From assembly GCA_022648545.1 (NCBI GenBank), contig JALCMP010000003.1, positions 62,001 to 126,000 of the forward strand: 64,000 nucleotides of DNA, written 5' to 3'. The stretch comes from Bacteroidales bacterium (GTDB taxonomy: Bacteria > Bacteroidota > Bacteroidia > Bacteroidales > UBA932). Each line of letters starts with the position of its first letter. Positions within the stretch are counted from its first letter, which is position 1. The position numbers and the translations under genes are program-made. Below are positions 40,711 to 49,954 of the stretch, in pieces. The notes under the pieces were generated by a model. The model had not been told where the DNA came from, searched no databases, and worked only from the letters and a program-made list of their open reading frames with translations.

Positions 40711-43011
40711 ATGAAAAAAAGTACCGCTTTATTGCTTTGTGTAGTAATAACAACTCTTTTTTCCTGCGGCAGAACCCCGACAGCAGATTATAACATAGTC
40801 CCTCTCCCTCAGAAAACTACTATGGAAAAAGGGAGTTTTGAGGTAACGGAAAATACAAAAATAATATACCCTGATACCAACGCAGCCCTTCTTAGAAATG
40901 CAGGATTCCTGGCCGGATACATAAAACAGATGACAGGCATGGATCTCAAATGCGAATCCGCATCAGAAGCCTCTCCTGAAGGAAATATAATATTAAGGAC
41001 AGGCGGACAGGGAAACATGGAAGGTTATACAATAAACATATCCGCAGACTCCATGGTTATAAAGGGAAATTCCCCGGCAGGAAACTTTTACGGAATACAA
41101 ACGATAAGGAAATCCGTTCCTGTAATAAAAACGTCATCCATTAACTTTCCGTGCGCTGAAATAATCGACGCTCCGAGATTTTCATACAGGGGCATGTCTC
41201 TCGACGTTTCTAGACATTTCTTTTCGGCTTCCGAAGTAAAGACATACATAGACATATTGGCACTGCACGATATAAACACTTTCCACTGGCATCTCACGGA
41301 CGATCAGGGCTGGAGAATCGAAATAAAGAAGTATCCCAAGCTTACCGAAATAGGATCGCGCAGGGACGAAACCGTAATAGGCAACAACACCGGCAGATAT
41401 GACGGCAAGCCGTACGGAGGATATTACACCCAGGGAGAGATTTCCGATATAGTAAATTATGCCGCCGACAGATATATAACCATTATACCGGAAATAGATA
41501 TGCCCGGACATATGCTCGCCGCACTCGCTTCCTACCCGGAACTCGGATGTACCGGCGGTCCGTACAAAGTATGGACGATATGGGGAGTATCCAAGGATGT
41601 CTTATGCGTAGGCAATCCAAAGGCTCTGAAATTCGTAGAAGACGTACTTACCGAAGTAATGAAATTATTTCCGTCGGAATATATCCATATAGGAGGAGAT
41701 GAATGTCCTTCCGACAGATGGGAAAAATGCCCGAAATGCAGGGCTCTCAAAAGAAAAATAGGAGGAGGAGATCTTCAGTCTTACTTTACAGGAAAAGTCG
41801 AACTCTTCCTTAAAGAACATGGCAGAAAAACAATAGTATGGAACGAAGCACTAAACAACAAAATGGATACCACTTCCATGGTTATGTGCTGGAATAATAC
41901 CGAAGCCGGAGCCAAAGCAGCCGCTCTTCACGTAAAATCCATAATGACCCCTACATCATACTGTTATTTCGATTATTATCAAACTTCAGAAACCAACGGC
42001 GAACCTATTGCCATAGGAGGTTATCTGCCGGTTAAGAAAGTCTACAGTCTTGAACCTGTATTACCTTCCATTCCCGAAAACGAAAAAAAATACGTATACG
42101 GAGTGCAGGCCAATTTGTGGAGCGAATACATTCCGACCTTCAGCCAGGTCGAATATATGGTCCTTCCGAGAATGGCGGCATTGAGCGAAGTACAATGGTG
42201 CAGGTCCTCGTCCAGAAATTACGATTCCTTCCTTAGGAGAATCCCTCGGCTCGTTAAAATATACGACCTGTACGGATACAAATATGCCAAACACATTTTC
42301 GGCGTAAAATCCGATATTAAAACCGACTTCAGCGAAGGCAACGTAGTAGTAGCCCTTAATACTATAGATAATGCAACCATATATTACAATATAAACGGAG
42401 GCAAGGCCGAAAAATACGATACTCCTCTAACAATAAAGAAAAGCTGTGAAATTTCCGCCTACGCAGAAAGGGAAGGGAAAGCCACCGATACCATTTCACA
42501 TAAATTTCTTTTCAGCAAATCTACAACCAGACCGTTGACCTTAAAGAACAAGCCTTATGAAGAATATACCTTCGGAGGAGGACGCACGCTGGTTGACGGA
42601 GTCGTTGCTACATGCTACAATTATAGTTCGGGGAAATGGATAGGATTTTATAACACGGATCTGGATGCAACCATAGAGCTGGCCCCTGCGGGCAAAAAAG
42701 CTCCCGAAATATCGGAAGTATCCGTAAACAACAGTATATCGAAGGCTTCGGGCGTTTTCGACGCAAGAGCGCTGGAAATATATGTATCAGCCGATGGAAA
42801 GGATTTTAATAAAATATACGAAAAAGAGTATCCGCAAATGAAGCAGGACGGAAACGACAGATATATAGTAACCCACAAGGCGGATTTTGAAAAGACAAAT
42901 GCCAATTATGTAAGAATAATTGAAAAAGGCGAAAGGCACATGCCTGATTTCATTACCTGGGGCAAGGGAGAACCTGCATTTTTATTTGCAGATGAAATAA
43001 CAGTAAACTAA
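40711..43011 (+). CDS. GH20 beta-hexosaminidase lipoprotein
   Basis: The 766-residue product has a lipoprotein signal (STALLLCVVITTLFSCG). A GH20b-type N-terminal domain (about 30-150) precedes the GH20 barrel (about 155-500), with HWHLTDDQGWRIEIKKYPKL and the catalytic Asp-Glu pair in YIHIGGDECPSDRW. A chitobiase-type C-terminal domain and an F5/8-like beta-sandwich end the protein. It removes terminal beta-GlcNAc or GalNAc from glycans. It is divergent from the transporter operon, which could take up its product. ATG at 40711 is the first of the signal sequence. Confidence 0.92.
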   Translation: MKKSTALLLCVVITTLFSCGRTPTADYNIVPLPQKTTMEKGSFEVTENTKIIYPDTNAALLRNAGFLAGYIKQMTGMDLKCESASEASPEGNIILRTGGQGNMEGYTINISADSMVIKGNSPAGNFYGIQTIRKSVPVIKTSSINFPCAEIIDAPRFSYRGMSLDVSRHFFSASEVKTYIDILALHDINTFHWHLTDDQGWRIEIKKYPKLTEIGSRRDETVIGNNTGRYDGKPYGGYYTQGEISDIVNYAADRYITIIPEIDMPGHMLAALASYPELGCTGGPYKVWTIWGVSKDVLCVGNPKALKFVEDVLTEVMKLFPSEYIHIGGDECPSDRWEKCPKCRALKRKIGGGDLQSYFTGKVELFLKEHGRKTIVWNEALNNKMDTTSMVMCWNNTEAGAKAAALHVKSIMTPTSYCYFDYYQTSETNGEPIAIGGYLPVKKVYSLEPVLPSIPENEKKYVYGVQANLWSEYIPTFSQVEYMVLPRMAALSEVQWCRSSSRNYDSFLRRIPRLVKIYDLYGYKYAKHIFGVKSDIKTDFSEGNVVVALNTIDNATIYYNINGGKAEKYDTPLTIKKSCEISAYAEREGKATDTISHKFLFSKSTTRPLTLKNKPYEEYTFGGGRTLVDGVVATCYNYSSGKWIGFYNTDLDATIELAPAGKKAPEISEVSVNNSISKASGVFDARALEIYVSADGKDFNKIYEKEYPQMKQDGNDRYIVTHKADFEKTNANYVRIIEKGERHMPDFITWGKGEPAFLFADEITVN

Positions 43012-43030
43012 CGGCACTACGTCAAACCCG

Positions 43031-44023
43031 CTAAACGGCCAGACCCATCAGATTCCTGATTTCGGCCTTGGCCGTTTTCCATCTTGGTATATCCACCTTA
43101 GGTCCTACGACCTCAACGACTTTTCCTGATATTATGGAACCCACTCTCCCGCAAATATCAAGCGGCATGCCGAGCGAATGGGCATAAATAAATCCGGAAG
43201 CATATATATCGCCTGCCCCGGTAGCATCAATGGCATGAGCAGGACAGGCTTTTATTTTATATACCTTATTTCCTCTCCTTATTATAGAACCGCGCTCGCC
43301 CATCTTTACTACCGCAATATCGCAAATGGAAGCCATATCTTCCAGAGCTTCTTCAGTACTTTTGCCGGTAAAATATTCAGCTTCCTTCTCATTTGCAAAA
43401 AGGATATCCACATAATTTTCTATAATATCGTGCAAGAAGGCATTATTACTCTCTACGACATTATAGCTTGCAAGGTCGAGCACTACCGTACATCCGGCCA
43501 TTTTGGCAAGCTCGGTGGCTTTTCTTAGCAGATCTTGGTTCTGGACGAGATAACCCTCTATATAACAATAGTCGTAACCGATAAAGAATTCTCCTTTCAA
43601 CTCATCGGGTTCGAGCTGTATTGCCGATCCAAGATAGGTAGCGAAGGTTCTTTCGCCGGTATCCGATCTCACAAAAACCATAGCTCTTCCGGTGGCAAGG
43701 GTTCCCTTGAACAAAATGGATTCTATGCCCAGATTCTCCTGAGACGTTCTGAACAACGAACCGAGTTCGTCATCTCCCACCTTGCCTATGAATGCGCTTT
43801 TCATACCAAAGACGGAAGTCCCGCCTATAGTATTGGCCGCAGACCCGCCGGAGACGAACTGAACACCCTTTTCGCGCAAAACATTCCATATTTCCTCACC
43901 GGTTTCCTCATCTACATGCTGCATACTTCCCACCGGGAGATGGAAACGTCTGATAAGTTCGTCGTCGGGCAATACGGCAAGAATATCCGTAAGAGCATTG
44001 CCCACTCCTATAATAGATTTCAT
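43031..44023 (-). CDS. PfkB-family carbohydrate/adenosine kinase
   Basis: The 330-residue enzyme has the PfkB signatures: GVGNALTDILAVLPDD at the start, GGSAANTIGGTSVFG near residue 60, and the catalytic AIDATGAGDIYASGF near residue 260. The general layout (start, GGSAAN, and length) is close to bacterial adenosine kinase-like proteins, but ribokinase or another sugar kinase cannot be excluded. It is cytoplasmic and convergent with the GH20 gene with 19 bases between the stops. A -7 box at 44052 supports its start. Confidence 0.8.
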   Translation of the reverse strand: MKSIIGVGNALTDILAVLPDDELIRRFHLPVGSMQHVDEETGEEIWNVLREKGVQFVSGGSAANTIGGTSVFGMKSAFIGKVGDDELGSLFRTSQENLGIESILFKGTLATGRAMVFVRSDTGERTFATYLGSAIQLEPDELKGEFFIGYDYCYIEGYLVQNQDLLRKATELAKMAGCTVVLDLASYNVVESNNAFLHDIIENYVDILFANEKEAEYFTGKSTEEALEDMASICDIAVVKMGERGSIIRRGNKVYKIKACPAHAIDATGAGDIYASGFIYAHSLGMPLDICGRVGSIISGKVVEVVGPKVDIPRWKTAKAEIRNLMGLAV

Positions 44024-44051
44024 ATATATTCGTTAAAGATAAATATGCAGA

Positions 44052-44059
44052 CAAAAATA
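44052..44059 (-). promoter_or_regulatory. Candidate -7 box for the PfkB gene
   Basis: The minus strand reads TATTTTTG, a TAnnTTTG match, 28 bases before the ATG at 44023. The opposite-strand box at 44074 is 14 bases away, so the two promoters overlap in their upstream parts. No -33 TTTG was seen. Confidence 0.45.
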
Positions 44060-44073
44060 GATAATAATTTTAC

Positions 44074-44081
44074 TAATTTTG
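44074..44081 (+). promoter_or_regulatory. Candidate -7 box for the flippase-like/malQ operon
   Basis: TAATTTTG matches TAnnTTTG and ends 17 bases before the ATG at 44099, which would give a leader of about 14 bases. The -33 TTTG element is absent. Confidence 0.45.
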
Positions 44082-44098
44082 TAAAGCATTAATATCTT

Positions 44099-45130
44099 AT
44101 GAATATATTGAGTGAAAAAGAAGGCGGATTCTTCGGCAAAAAAGCTATAAATTGCCTCTTTATGCTGTGTATAGCCGCAGTTCTGCTTTATTTTTCCTTT
44201 AGAGGAGTAAAGTGGAAGGATTTTGCAGACGGCCTAAAAAGCTGCGATTACAGATGGATAGGGATTTCGATGATTATCGGATTCTGCGGCATCTTCATAA
44301 GAGGATTGCGCTGGAGGCTTCTCCTGCTTCCCATGAATAAGGATATAAAGAAAAAAGAAACATATAACGGCGTATCCATAGCAATGCTGATGAACTTCAT
44401 TTTGCCCAGAATAGGAGAAATAATAAGATGCGGCATAGTTGCGAAAAGCAAGAAAGTTTCCTTTGAAAAAGCATTGGGAAGCGTAATTACGGAAAGGGCT
44501 TTTGACATGCTGACTCTGGCTGCAATAATTTTGATTTTTCTTGCTGCTGCGTGGAAACGCTTCGGCTCTTTCTTCAGTTCCCAGATACTTACTCCTTTTT
44601 CAAACAGGCTGGGAACCGGAATGATAATGCTTATCTTCATTCTCGTCCTGGCGGGAGTATTTATAACCACTTTAATATGGATATTCAGAAAAAAACTGTC
44701 GCGTTTCAAGATTTTCAGGAAACTCGACGGAATATTCAGGGAGCTTTCCTACGGCATTACTTCCGCATTCAAGATGAATCACAAATGGCTTTTTCTTATA
44801 CAGACCATATTACTTTGGACAAGCTTTCTCCTTACCAGTTATTGCAGCATCATGGCATTCCCTTCGCTGGACGGGCTCGACCTTTCCGATGCCTTATTCC
44901 TTATGATAGTAGGAAGCCTCGGATGGGTTATACCGGTTCAAGGAGGCATAGGAGCCTATCATTTCATTGTAATGCTCGCACTATATGCTTTGTATTCGAT
45001 TCCTAAAAGCTCGGGGATAGTTTTTGCAACGGTATCGCACGAATCCCAATCGCTTGTAATGATAATATGCGGTCTGCTTTCATTGTTGTCCGTCTCGCCT
45101 AAAAGACAAATAAAAAACACAAATAAATGA
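44099..45130 (+). CDS. Flippase-like / lysylphosphatidylglycerol synthase TM-domain protein
   Basis: The 343-residue protein has about eight hydrophobic segments and the features of the YbhN/UPF0104 family: GLRWRLLLLPMN, the loop ILPRIGEIIRCGIVAKSKKV near residue 105, SVITERAFDMLTLAA, and QGGIGAYHFIVMLALYALYS near the end. The family contains putative lipid or sugar-lipid transporters and the membrane part of MprF. The start overlaps nothing upstream, and its stop overlaps the malQ start by four bases. Membrane location is clear; the substrate is unknown. Confidence 0.85.
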   Translation: MNILSEKEGGFFGKKAINCLFMLCIAAVLLYFSFRGVKWKDFADGLKSCDYRWIGISMIIGFCGIFIRGLRWRLLLLPMNKDIKKKETYNGVSIAMLMNFILPRIGEIIRCGIVAKSKKVSFEKALGSVITERAFDMLTLAAIILIFLAAAWKRFGSFFSSQILTPFSNRLGTGMIMLIFILVLAGVFITTLIWIFRKKLSRFKIFRKLDGIFRELSYGITSAFKMNHKWLFLIQTILLWTSFLLTSYCSIMAFPSLDGLDLSDALFLMIVGSLGWVIPVQGGIGAYHFIVMLALYALYSIPKSSGIVFATVSHESQSLVMIICGLLSLLSVSPKRQIKNTNK

Positions 45131-47646
45131 TAATCAACTTTTCTATAAAATTTTCCACAAAGTGGGGAGAAAACCTCTTCATAACCGGCTCAACGGCCGA
45201 ACTGGGAGATAACAGGCTTGAAGACGCATTCGGACTCGAATATTCTGAAGGTGGAATCTGGAAAGGAAGCATAAATTGCGAAGCGGCAAAAAACAGGGTG
45301 GTTTCCTACAGATATTTCGTAAAAAACGAAAAGGGTGATATCTATTTCGAAGTAGGCGCCACAAGAAGTCTTGCGCTTAGCGCCAATACAAAAAGCATAT
45401 ATACCATGGACCAGTGGCAGGGTTATACGGAAGAAGCCCCGTTCTTTACCGCTCCTTTCTCCGAAGTGTTTTTTGCGAACAACAACATACAGCATACGCA
45501 ATTCCACAAGTACACGAAAGAAATAATAATAAGGGCGACCATAGCCAACGTTCCCGCAGACGATAAGATAATATTATGCGGAACTTCCAAACAGACGGGG
45601 AAATGGGATCCTTCCGCCGGAATAGAAATGCACAGGATGAAAGGCCTAAGATGGGAAGCATATATAGATGCTGAAAAACACGAAGGTACCGTTCTGGAAT
45701 ACAAATTCGTAAAAAAAAGTACGAAAGCAAAAACCTATATATGGGAAGAAGGAGCCAACAGAAAACTGATCTTGCCCAAAGTACATAAGAACAGCAGCAT
45801 AATCTACGAACACTCTTTTGTAAATATCCCCAGTAGCATGCCTAAATTTGCCGGTACTCAGGTACCTGTTTTCGCCCTCAAGACAAAAAAAAGCTGGGGG
45901 ATAGGAGATTTCGGAGACCTCAAGTTCCTGATAGATTGGGCAAAGGAAACGCGACAGTCAATACTTCAGCTTCTTCCCATAAATGACACCTCCGTAACCA
46001 AGACATGGCACGATTCCTATCCGTACAACTGTTTGTCAACAATAGCTCTTAATCCCATATACATGAATATGGAGTCATTGGGAAAACTAAACGACAAATC
46101 GCTGCAAAAAAAATTCGAGAACGAAGGCAAGGCCATGAACCGGATGGTCTTTACGGATTACGAAGACGTATACAACCTAAAAACCAGATACTGTAGGGAA
46201 ATCTATGCGCAGGATAAGGAGAAGACTTTCGCCGAACCCGATTTCTACATATTCATAAAGGAAAACAAGGACTGGATCTATTCCTACGCCCTTTTTTGTT
46301 CCATACGCGACGATCTGGGGACTTCCGACTGCAGGAAATGGGGCAGATTGTCCACATTTTCTGAAAAGATCGTACTTTCTCTAATAAGCGAAAAGAGCAA
46401 ATACCACAATTCCGTCTTCTTTTACATTTACCTTCAATACAACCTCCACAAACAAATGTGCAGTGCAAAAAAATATGCACATGAAAACGGAGTAGCCCTA
46501 AAGGGGGATATTCCGATAGGCATATCCAGAAACAGCGTGGAAGCATGGCAATATCCGGAACTATTCAACTTCTCGCAGCAGGCCGGGGCTCCGCCTGATG
46601 CATTTTCGCAAACAGGACAAATATGGGGATTCCCCACATACAACTGGGACGAGATGGCGAAGGACAATTATAAATGGTGGAAAAAGAGGCTGGCTCACCT
46701 GTCGCAATACTTCGACGCATACAGAATAGACCATATTCTGGGATTCTTCAGGATATGGGAAGTCCCGGTAGAATTCAAAAGCGGATTGATGGGACATTTT
46801 TGTCCTGCATTTCCTTTAAGCGAACAGGAAATAAAAGAATGGGGTCTGCCTCTGGATACGGCACTGTTCAAGAGGACAAAAGAGGGTATAGCCGACGGCC
46901 TGTTCATAAAAGATCCGTACCAACCCGAAAAATACCATCCCATGATAGGGGCAAAATCATACAGGGAATACAATAATCTGCCCGACTGGCAGAAAAAGCG
47001 TTTCGACGATCTTTCGAATTACTACTTCTACAAAAGGCATAACGACATGTGGTATAACAATGCCATGAAAAAACTCCAGCAGCTTATAGCCTCAACCAAC
47101 ATGCTTACCTGCGGTGAAGATCTGGGCATGCTCAACCCGTCGGTACATGCATGCATGGCCAATCTCAAGATATTATCCCTGGAACTCCAGATAATGCCGA
47201 AAGAAACCGGCAGGAAACTCGGAGATCCGGCATCATACCCTTATCTTAGCGTGTGCACTACAAGCACACACGATTCTGAAACGCTCAGAATGTGGCTGGG
47301 AAAACTGCTGGGAACCGACATGGGCGAACTCGAAAGCTTTGAAAACGGAAAAAGCGTCGTCCTTAAGGATGCTTCACCGGAAGAATGCAAAAAAGTTCTT
47401 ATACAAAACCTCAATTCGCCGAGCATGCTGGCAATATTCCCTATACAGGACTGGCTGTCGATAAACGACAGGCTGCGCAACAAACATGTAAACAGCGAAA
47501 GAATAAATTACCCCGACGACCCTGACAATTACTGGAGGTACAGACTGCACATCAATCTGGAGGATATGATTGCAGCGAAAAGTTTCAACAACGAAATAGC
47601 AGATATGGTTAACGGAAGCGGACGAAACAAAGAAACGGAGAACTAA
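45127..47646 (+). CDS. malQ: 4-alpha-glucanotransferase with two CBM20 domains
   Basis: The 839-residue product has two starch-binding domains: about residues 1-100 (GENLFITGSTAELGDNRLED) and about 125-235 (LCGTSKQTGKWDPSAGIEMH). A GH77 domain follows, with LPINDTSVTKTWHDSYPYNC, the catalytic Asp in YRIDHILGFFRIWEVP, the acid/base Glu in TCGEDLGMLNPS, and STHDSETLRMW. The enzyme moves glucan chains between maltodextrins. This two-CBM form, similar to plant DPE2, is usual in Bacteroidales. It overlaps the membrane protein gene by four bases at the start. The insertion of about 140 residues in the middle is normal for this type. Confidence 0.93.
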   Translation: MIINFSIKFSTKWGENLFITGSTAELGDNRLEDAFGLEYSEGGIWKGSINCEAAKNRVVSYRYFVKNEKGDIYFEVGATRSLALSANTKSIYTMDQWQGYTEEAPFFTAPFSEVFFANNNIQHTQFHKYTKEIIIRATIANVPADDKIILCGTSKQTGKWDPSAGIEMHRMKGLRWEAYIDAEKHEGTVLEYKFVKKSTKAKTYIWEEGANRKLILPKVHKNSSIIYEHSFVNIPSSMPKFAGTQVPVFALKTKKSWGIGDFGDLKFLIDWAKETRQSILQLLPINDTSVTKTWHDSYPYNCLSTIALNPIYMNMESLGKLNDKSLQKKFENEGKAMNRMVFTDYEDVYNLKTRYCREIYAQDKEKTFAEPDFYIFIKENKDWIYSYALFCSIRDDLGTSDCRKWGRLSTFSEKIVLSLISEKSKYHNSVFFYIYLQYNLHKQMCSAKKYAHENGVALKGDIPIGISRNSVEAWQYPELFNFSQQAGAPPDAFSQTGQIWGFPTYNWDEMAKDNYKWWKKRLAHLSQYFDAYRIDHILGFFRIWEVPVEFKSGLMGHFCPAFPLSEQEIKEWGLPLDTALFKRTKEGIADGLFIKDPYQPEKYHPMIGAKSYREYNNLPDWQKKRFDDLSNYYFYKRHNDMWYNNAMKKLQQLIASTNMLTCGEDLGMLNPSVHACMANLKILSLELQIMPKETGRKLGDPASYPYLSVCTTSTHDSETLRMWLGKLLGTDMGELESFENGKSVVLKDASPEECKKVLIQNLNSPSMLAIFPIQDWLSINDRLRNKHVNSERINYPDDPDNYWRYRLHINLEDMIAAKSFNNEIADMVNGSGRNKETEN

Positions 47647-48500
47647 AGTCTTCCCGAGCCATAGCGCCCCGCCGCTCTTATGAAATATTCGAAGAGATTC
47701 ATAAAAGGCATTCCCTTACCTTTTTCAACGAATTTTTCCGGATGGAACTGTACCCCAATAATAAAGCCGCCGTCTTTCTTCTCTATAGCCTCAACGACTC
47801 CGTCGGGAGCGTCGGCAGTTACGGCAAACCCCGGAGCAACGGCCTTTACGGCCTGATGATGAAAAGAATTCACCGTCAGGGTATCTGATTTAAGAATTTT
47901 ATACAGCAGCGAATTCCTTTTTATATAGACGGAATGAGTTCCGTACCATCCGGGAGCTTTCTGGCTATGTTCAACATGCGCCGTCCCTTTCATTTGAGCA
48001 TAGATGTCCTGATACAAGGAGCCCCCGAAGGCAACGTTGATAGCCTGCTCCCCGCGGCAAATTCCGAGAACGGGCATCCCCCGCTCCGCGGCTTTTCTTA
48101 TAAGCTTAAGATCGAATTCATCCCTTTGAGGAACTATTTTTCCTATTTGCGGTATAGGCTGTTCACCATATATCAAAGGGTCTATATCTTCGCCTCCGAC
48201 CATTATTATGCCGTCGACGGAATTGAGAAACGCCTCCAAAATATCTTCGTCGGCAATAGGAGGCAATATAACGGGAATTCCTCCGGCCCTTTTAACGGAT
48301 ATTATATAAGATTTCGGAACTTCTATTATATTTCCCGAGTCCGACAAGTAGGAAGAAATACCAATTAAAGGCTTCCTTGCTAAAATGGTATCATGCCTTC
48401 CCGTCATTACGGATAAAGGCTGCGAAAAGGCAGCGCGACAGACCGGACTGCTTGTGAAAACGATCACAAATAAAAGGAATGCACGAAGAAGACGCTTCAT
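47643..48500 (-). CDS. C26 peptidase / gamma-glutamyl-GABA hydrolase-like, exported
   Basis: The 285-residue product begins with a signal peptide (RLLRAFLLFVIVFTSSPVCRA). The mature part is a class I glutamine amidotransferase-like domain: PLIGISSYLSD, GVEDIDPLIYGEQ-like GGEDIDPLIYGEQ, the nucleophile Cys in VLGICRGEQAIN, and the His/Glu pair in GVQFHPEKF. These enzymes hydrolyse gamma-glutamyl bonds, such as in gamma-Glu-GABA. Location outside the cytoplasm is unusual for PuuD but common in Bacteroidales members. Its stop interlocks with the malQ stop. Confidence 0.87.
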   Translation of the reverse strand: MKRLLRAFLLFVIVFTSSPVCRAAFSQPLSVMTGRHDTILARKPLIGISSYLSDSGNIIEVPKSYIISVKRAGGIPVILPPIADEDILEAFLNSVDGIIMVGGEDIDPLIYGEQPIPQIGKIVPQRDEFDLKLIRKAAERGMPVLGICRGEQAINVAFGGSLYQDIYAQMKGTAHVEHSQKAPGWYGTHSVYIKRNSLLYKILKSDTLTVNSFHHQAVKAVAPGFAVTADAPDGVVEAIEKKDGGFIIGVQFHPEKFVEKGKGMPFMNLFEYFIRAAGRYGSGRL

Positions 48501-48517
48501 AGCTGTTGTATTTATGA

Positions 48518-48525
48518 CAAATTTA
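48518..48525 (-). promoter_or_regulatory. Candidate -7 box for the C26 hydrolase gene
   Basis: The minus strand reads TAAATTTG, a TAnnTTTG match, 17 bases before the ATG at 48500. The radA box at 48539 lies 13 bases away on the other strand. Confidence 0.45.
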
Positions 48526-48538
48526 AAATAATTTATTT

Positions 48539-48546
48539 TATTTTTG
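48539..48546 (+). promoter_or_regulatory. Candidate -7 box for radA
   Basis: TATTTTTG matches TAnnTTTG, 28 bases before the ATG at 48575. No -33 TTTG is at the right distance. Confidence 0.45.
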
Positions 48547-48574
48547 TTTTGATAATAATTCTGGGGAAAAGTTT

Positions 48575-49954
48575 ATGGCAAAGAAAAAAACCGTGTGGTA
48601 CTGCACGGAATGCGGATATGAAAGTCCTAAATGGATGGGGCAATGCCCTTCCTGCGGAGCATGGAATACCATGCAGGAAGAGACAGTAGTTAAAGAAACG
48701 GGAGCTTCCGCCACATCGCGTAACCGCAGCCTGTTCAACCCCGAAAATACCAGACCGGTCCCTCTTTCTGAAATTTCCACCGATATAGAGAACAGGACGA
48801 GCCTGGGCGGCAAAGAACTCGACAGGGTTCTGGGTGGAGGGATGGTCTCCGGATCCATAGTACTGCTGGGAGGAGAGCCCGGTATAGGAAAATCCACTCT
48901 TTCACTTCAAATTCCTCTTAAATGCAACAAACTCACAACACTGTACGTTTCGGGAGAAGAAAGTGCAAAACAAATAAAATTAAGGGGGGAGAGGCTCGGA
49001 GGTGAACAGAAGAACTGCATGGTACTTGCGGAAACGCTTCTTGAAAATATAATAGACCAGGCCCGCAACATAAAACCTGATCTTCTCATAATAGACTCCA
49101 TACAAACCATATATTCGCAAAATATAGATTCTTCGGCCGGCAGCGTTTCCCAGGTAAAGGAATGTGCGGCAACCTTATTACGATATGCAAAAGAGACGGG
49201 AACGCCGGTAATAATAATTGGCCATATAACCAAGGACGGTTCTATAGCCGGACCTAAAATACTCGAGCATATAGTAGATGTAGTCCTGCAGTTCGAAGGA
49301 GACACGAGACAATCCTTCAGAATACTTAGAAGCATAAAAAACAGGTTCGGCTCCACAGACGAACTTGCAGTATACCAGATGACCGGAACCGGACTCGAAG
49401 AAATAGTAAATCCCTCTGAATTATTCATGCCCATGCACGGCACCGATCTGAGCGGAATAGCAATAGCCGCAATGATAGACGGGTCGCGGCCTTTTCTTAT
49501 CGAAGTCCAGGCTCTTGTAAGCACGGCCGCCTACGGTACTCCGCAGCGCTCGGCCACAGGGTTCGATGTAAGAAGGATGAACATGCTGCTGGCTGTTCTG
49601 GAAAAAAGGGTAGGCTTCAAACTCTCTCAAAAAGACGTATTTCTTAACATTTCCGGAGGAATAAAAATAGATGACCCCGCATGCGACCTTGCAATAATAG
49701 CGGCAATATTGTCTTCAAACTTCGACATACCGCTTTCGCAAAGAACTGCATTCATAGGAGAAGCAGGACTTAGCGGAGAAATACGGCCCGCAAGCCAAAC
49801 CGAAAAAAGAATTGCCGAGGCAGCCAAACTGGGATTCGAAAAGGTTTTTATCTCCAAATACGAAAAAATCCCCGGATTAACCGCAGGACAACCTCATCCC
49901 GAAATAATAAGGATATCTACTATCGCCGATCTGGTAAAAGCCACATTTCGTTAA
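48575..49954 (+). CDS. radA: DNA repair protein RadA
   Basis: The 459-residue protein has the RadA/Sms layout: a four-Cys zinc finger (CTECGYESPKWMGQCPSC near residues 10-27), a RecA-like ATPase with Walker A GGEPGIGKSTLSLQ at about 95-108, the signature KNRFGSTDELAV near 260, and a Lon-like C-terminal domain with SGEIRPASQTEKR. It processes branched DNA in recombination and aids fork repair. It is divergent from the C26 hydrolase gene. Its stop interlocks with that of prmC. Confidence 0.96.
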   Translation: MAKKKTVWYCTECGYESPKWMGQCPSCGAWNTMQEETVVKETGASATSRNRSLFNPENTRPVPLSEISTDIENRTSLGGKELDRVLGGGMVSGSIVLLGGEPGIGKSTLSLQIPLKCNKLTTLYVSGEESAKQIKLRGERLGGEQKNCMVLAETLLENIIDQARNIKPDLLIIDSIQTIYSQNIDSSAGSVSQVKECAATLLRYAKETGTPVIIIGHITKDGSIAGPKILEHIVDVVLQFEGDTRQSFRILRSIKNRFGSTDELAVYQMTGTGLEEIVNPSELFMPMHGTDLSGIAIAAMIDGSRPFLIEVQALVSTAAYGTPQRSATGFDVRRMNMLLAVLEKRVGFKLSQKDVFLNISGGIKIDDPACDLAIIAAILSSNFDIPLSQRTAFIGEAGLSGEIRPASQTEKRIAEAAKLGFEKVFISKYEKIPGLTAGQPHPEIIRISTIADLVKATFR

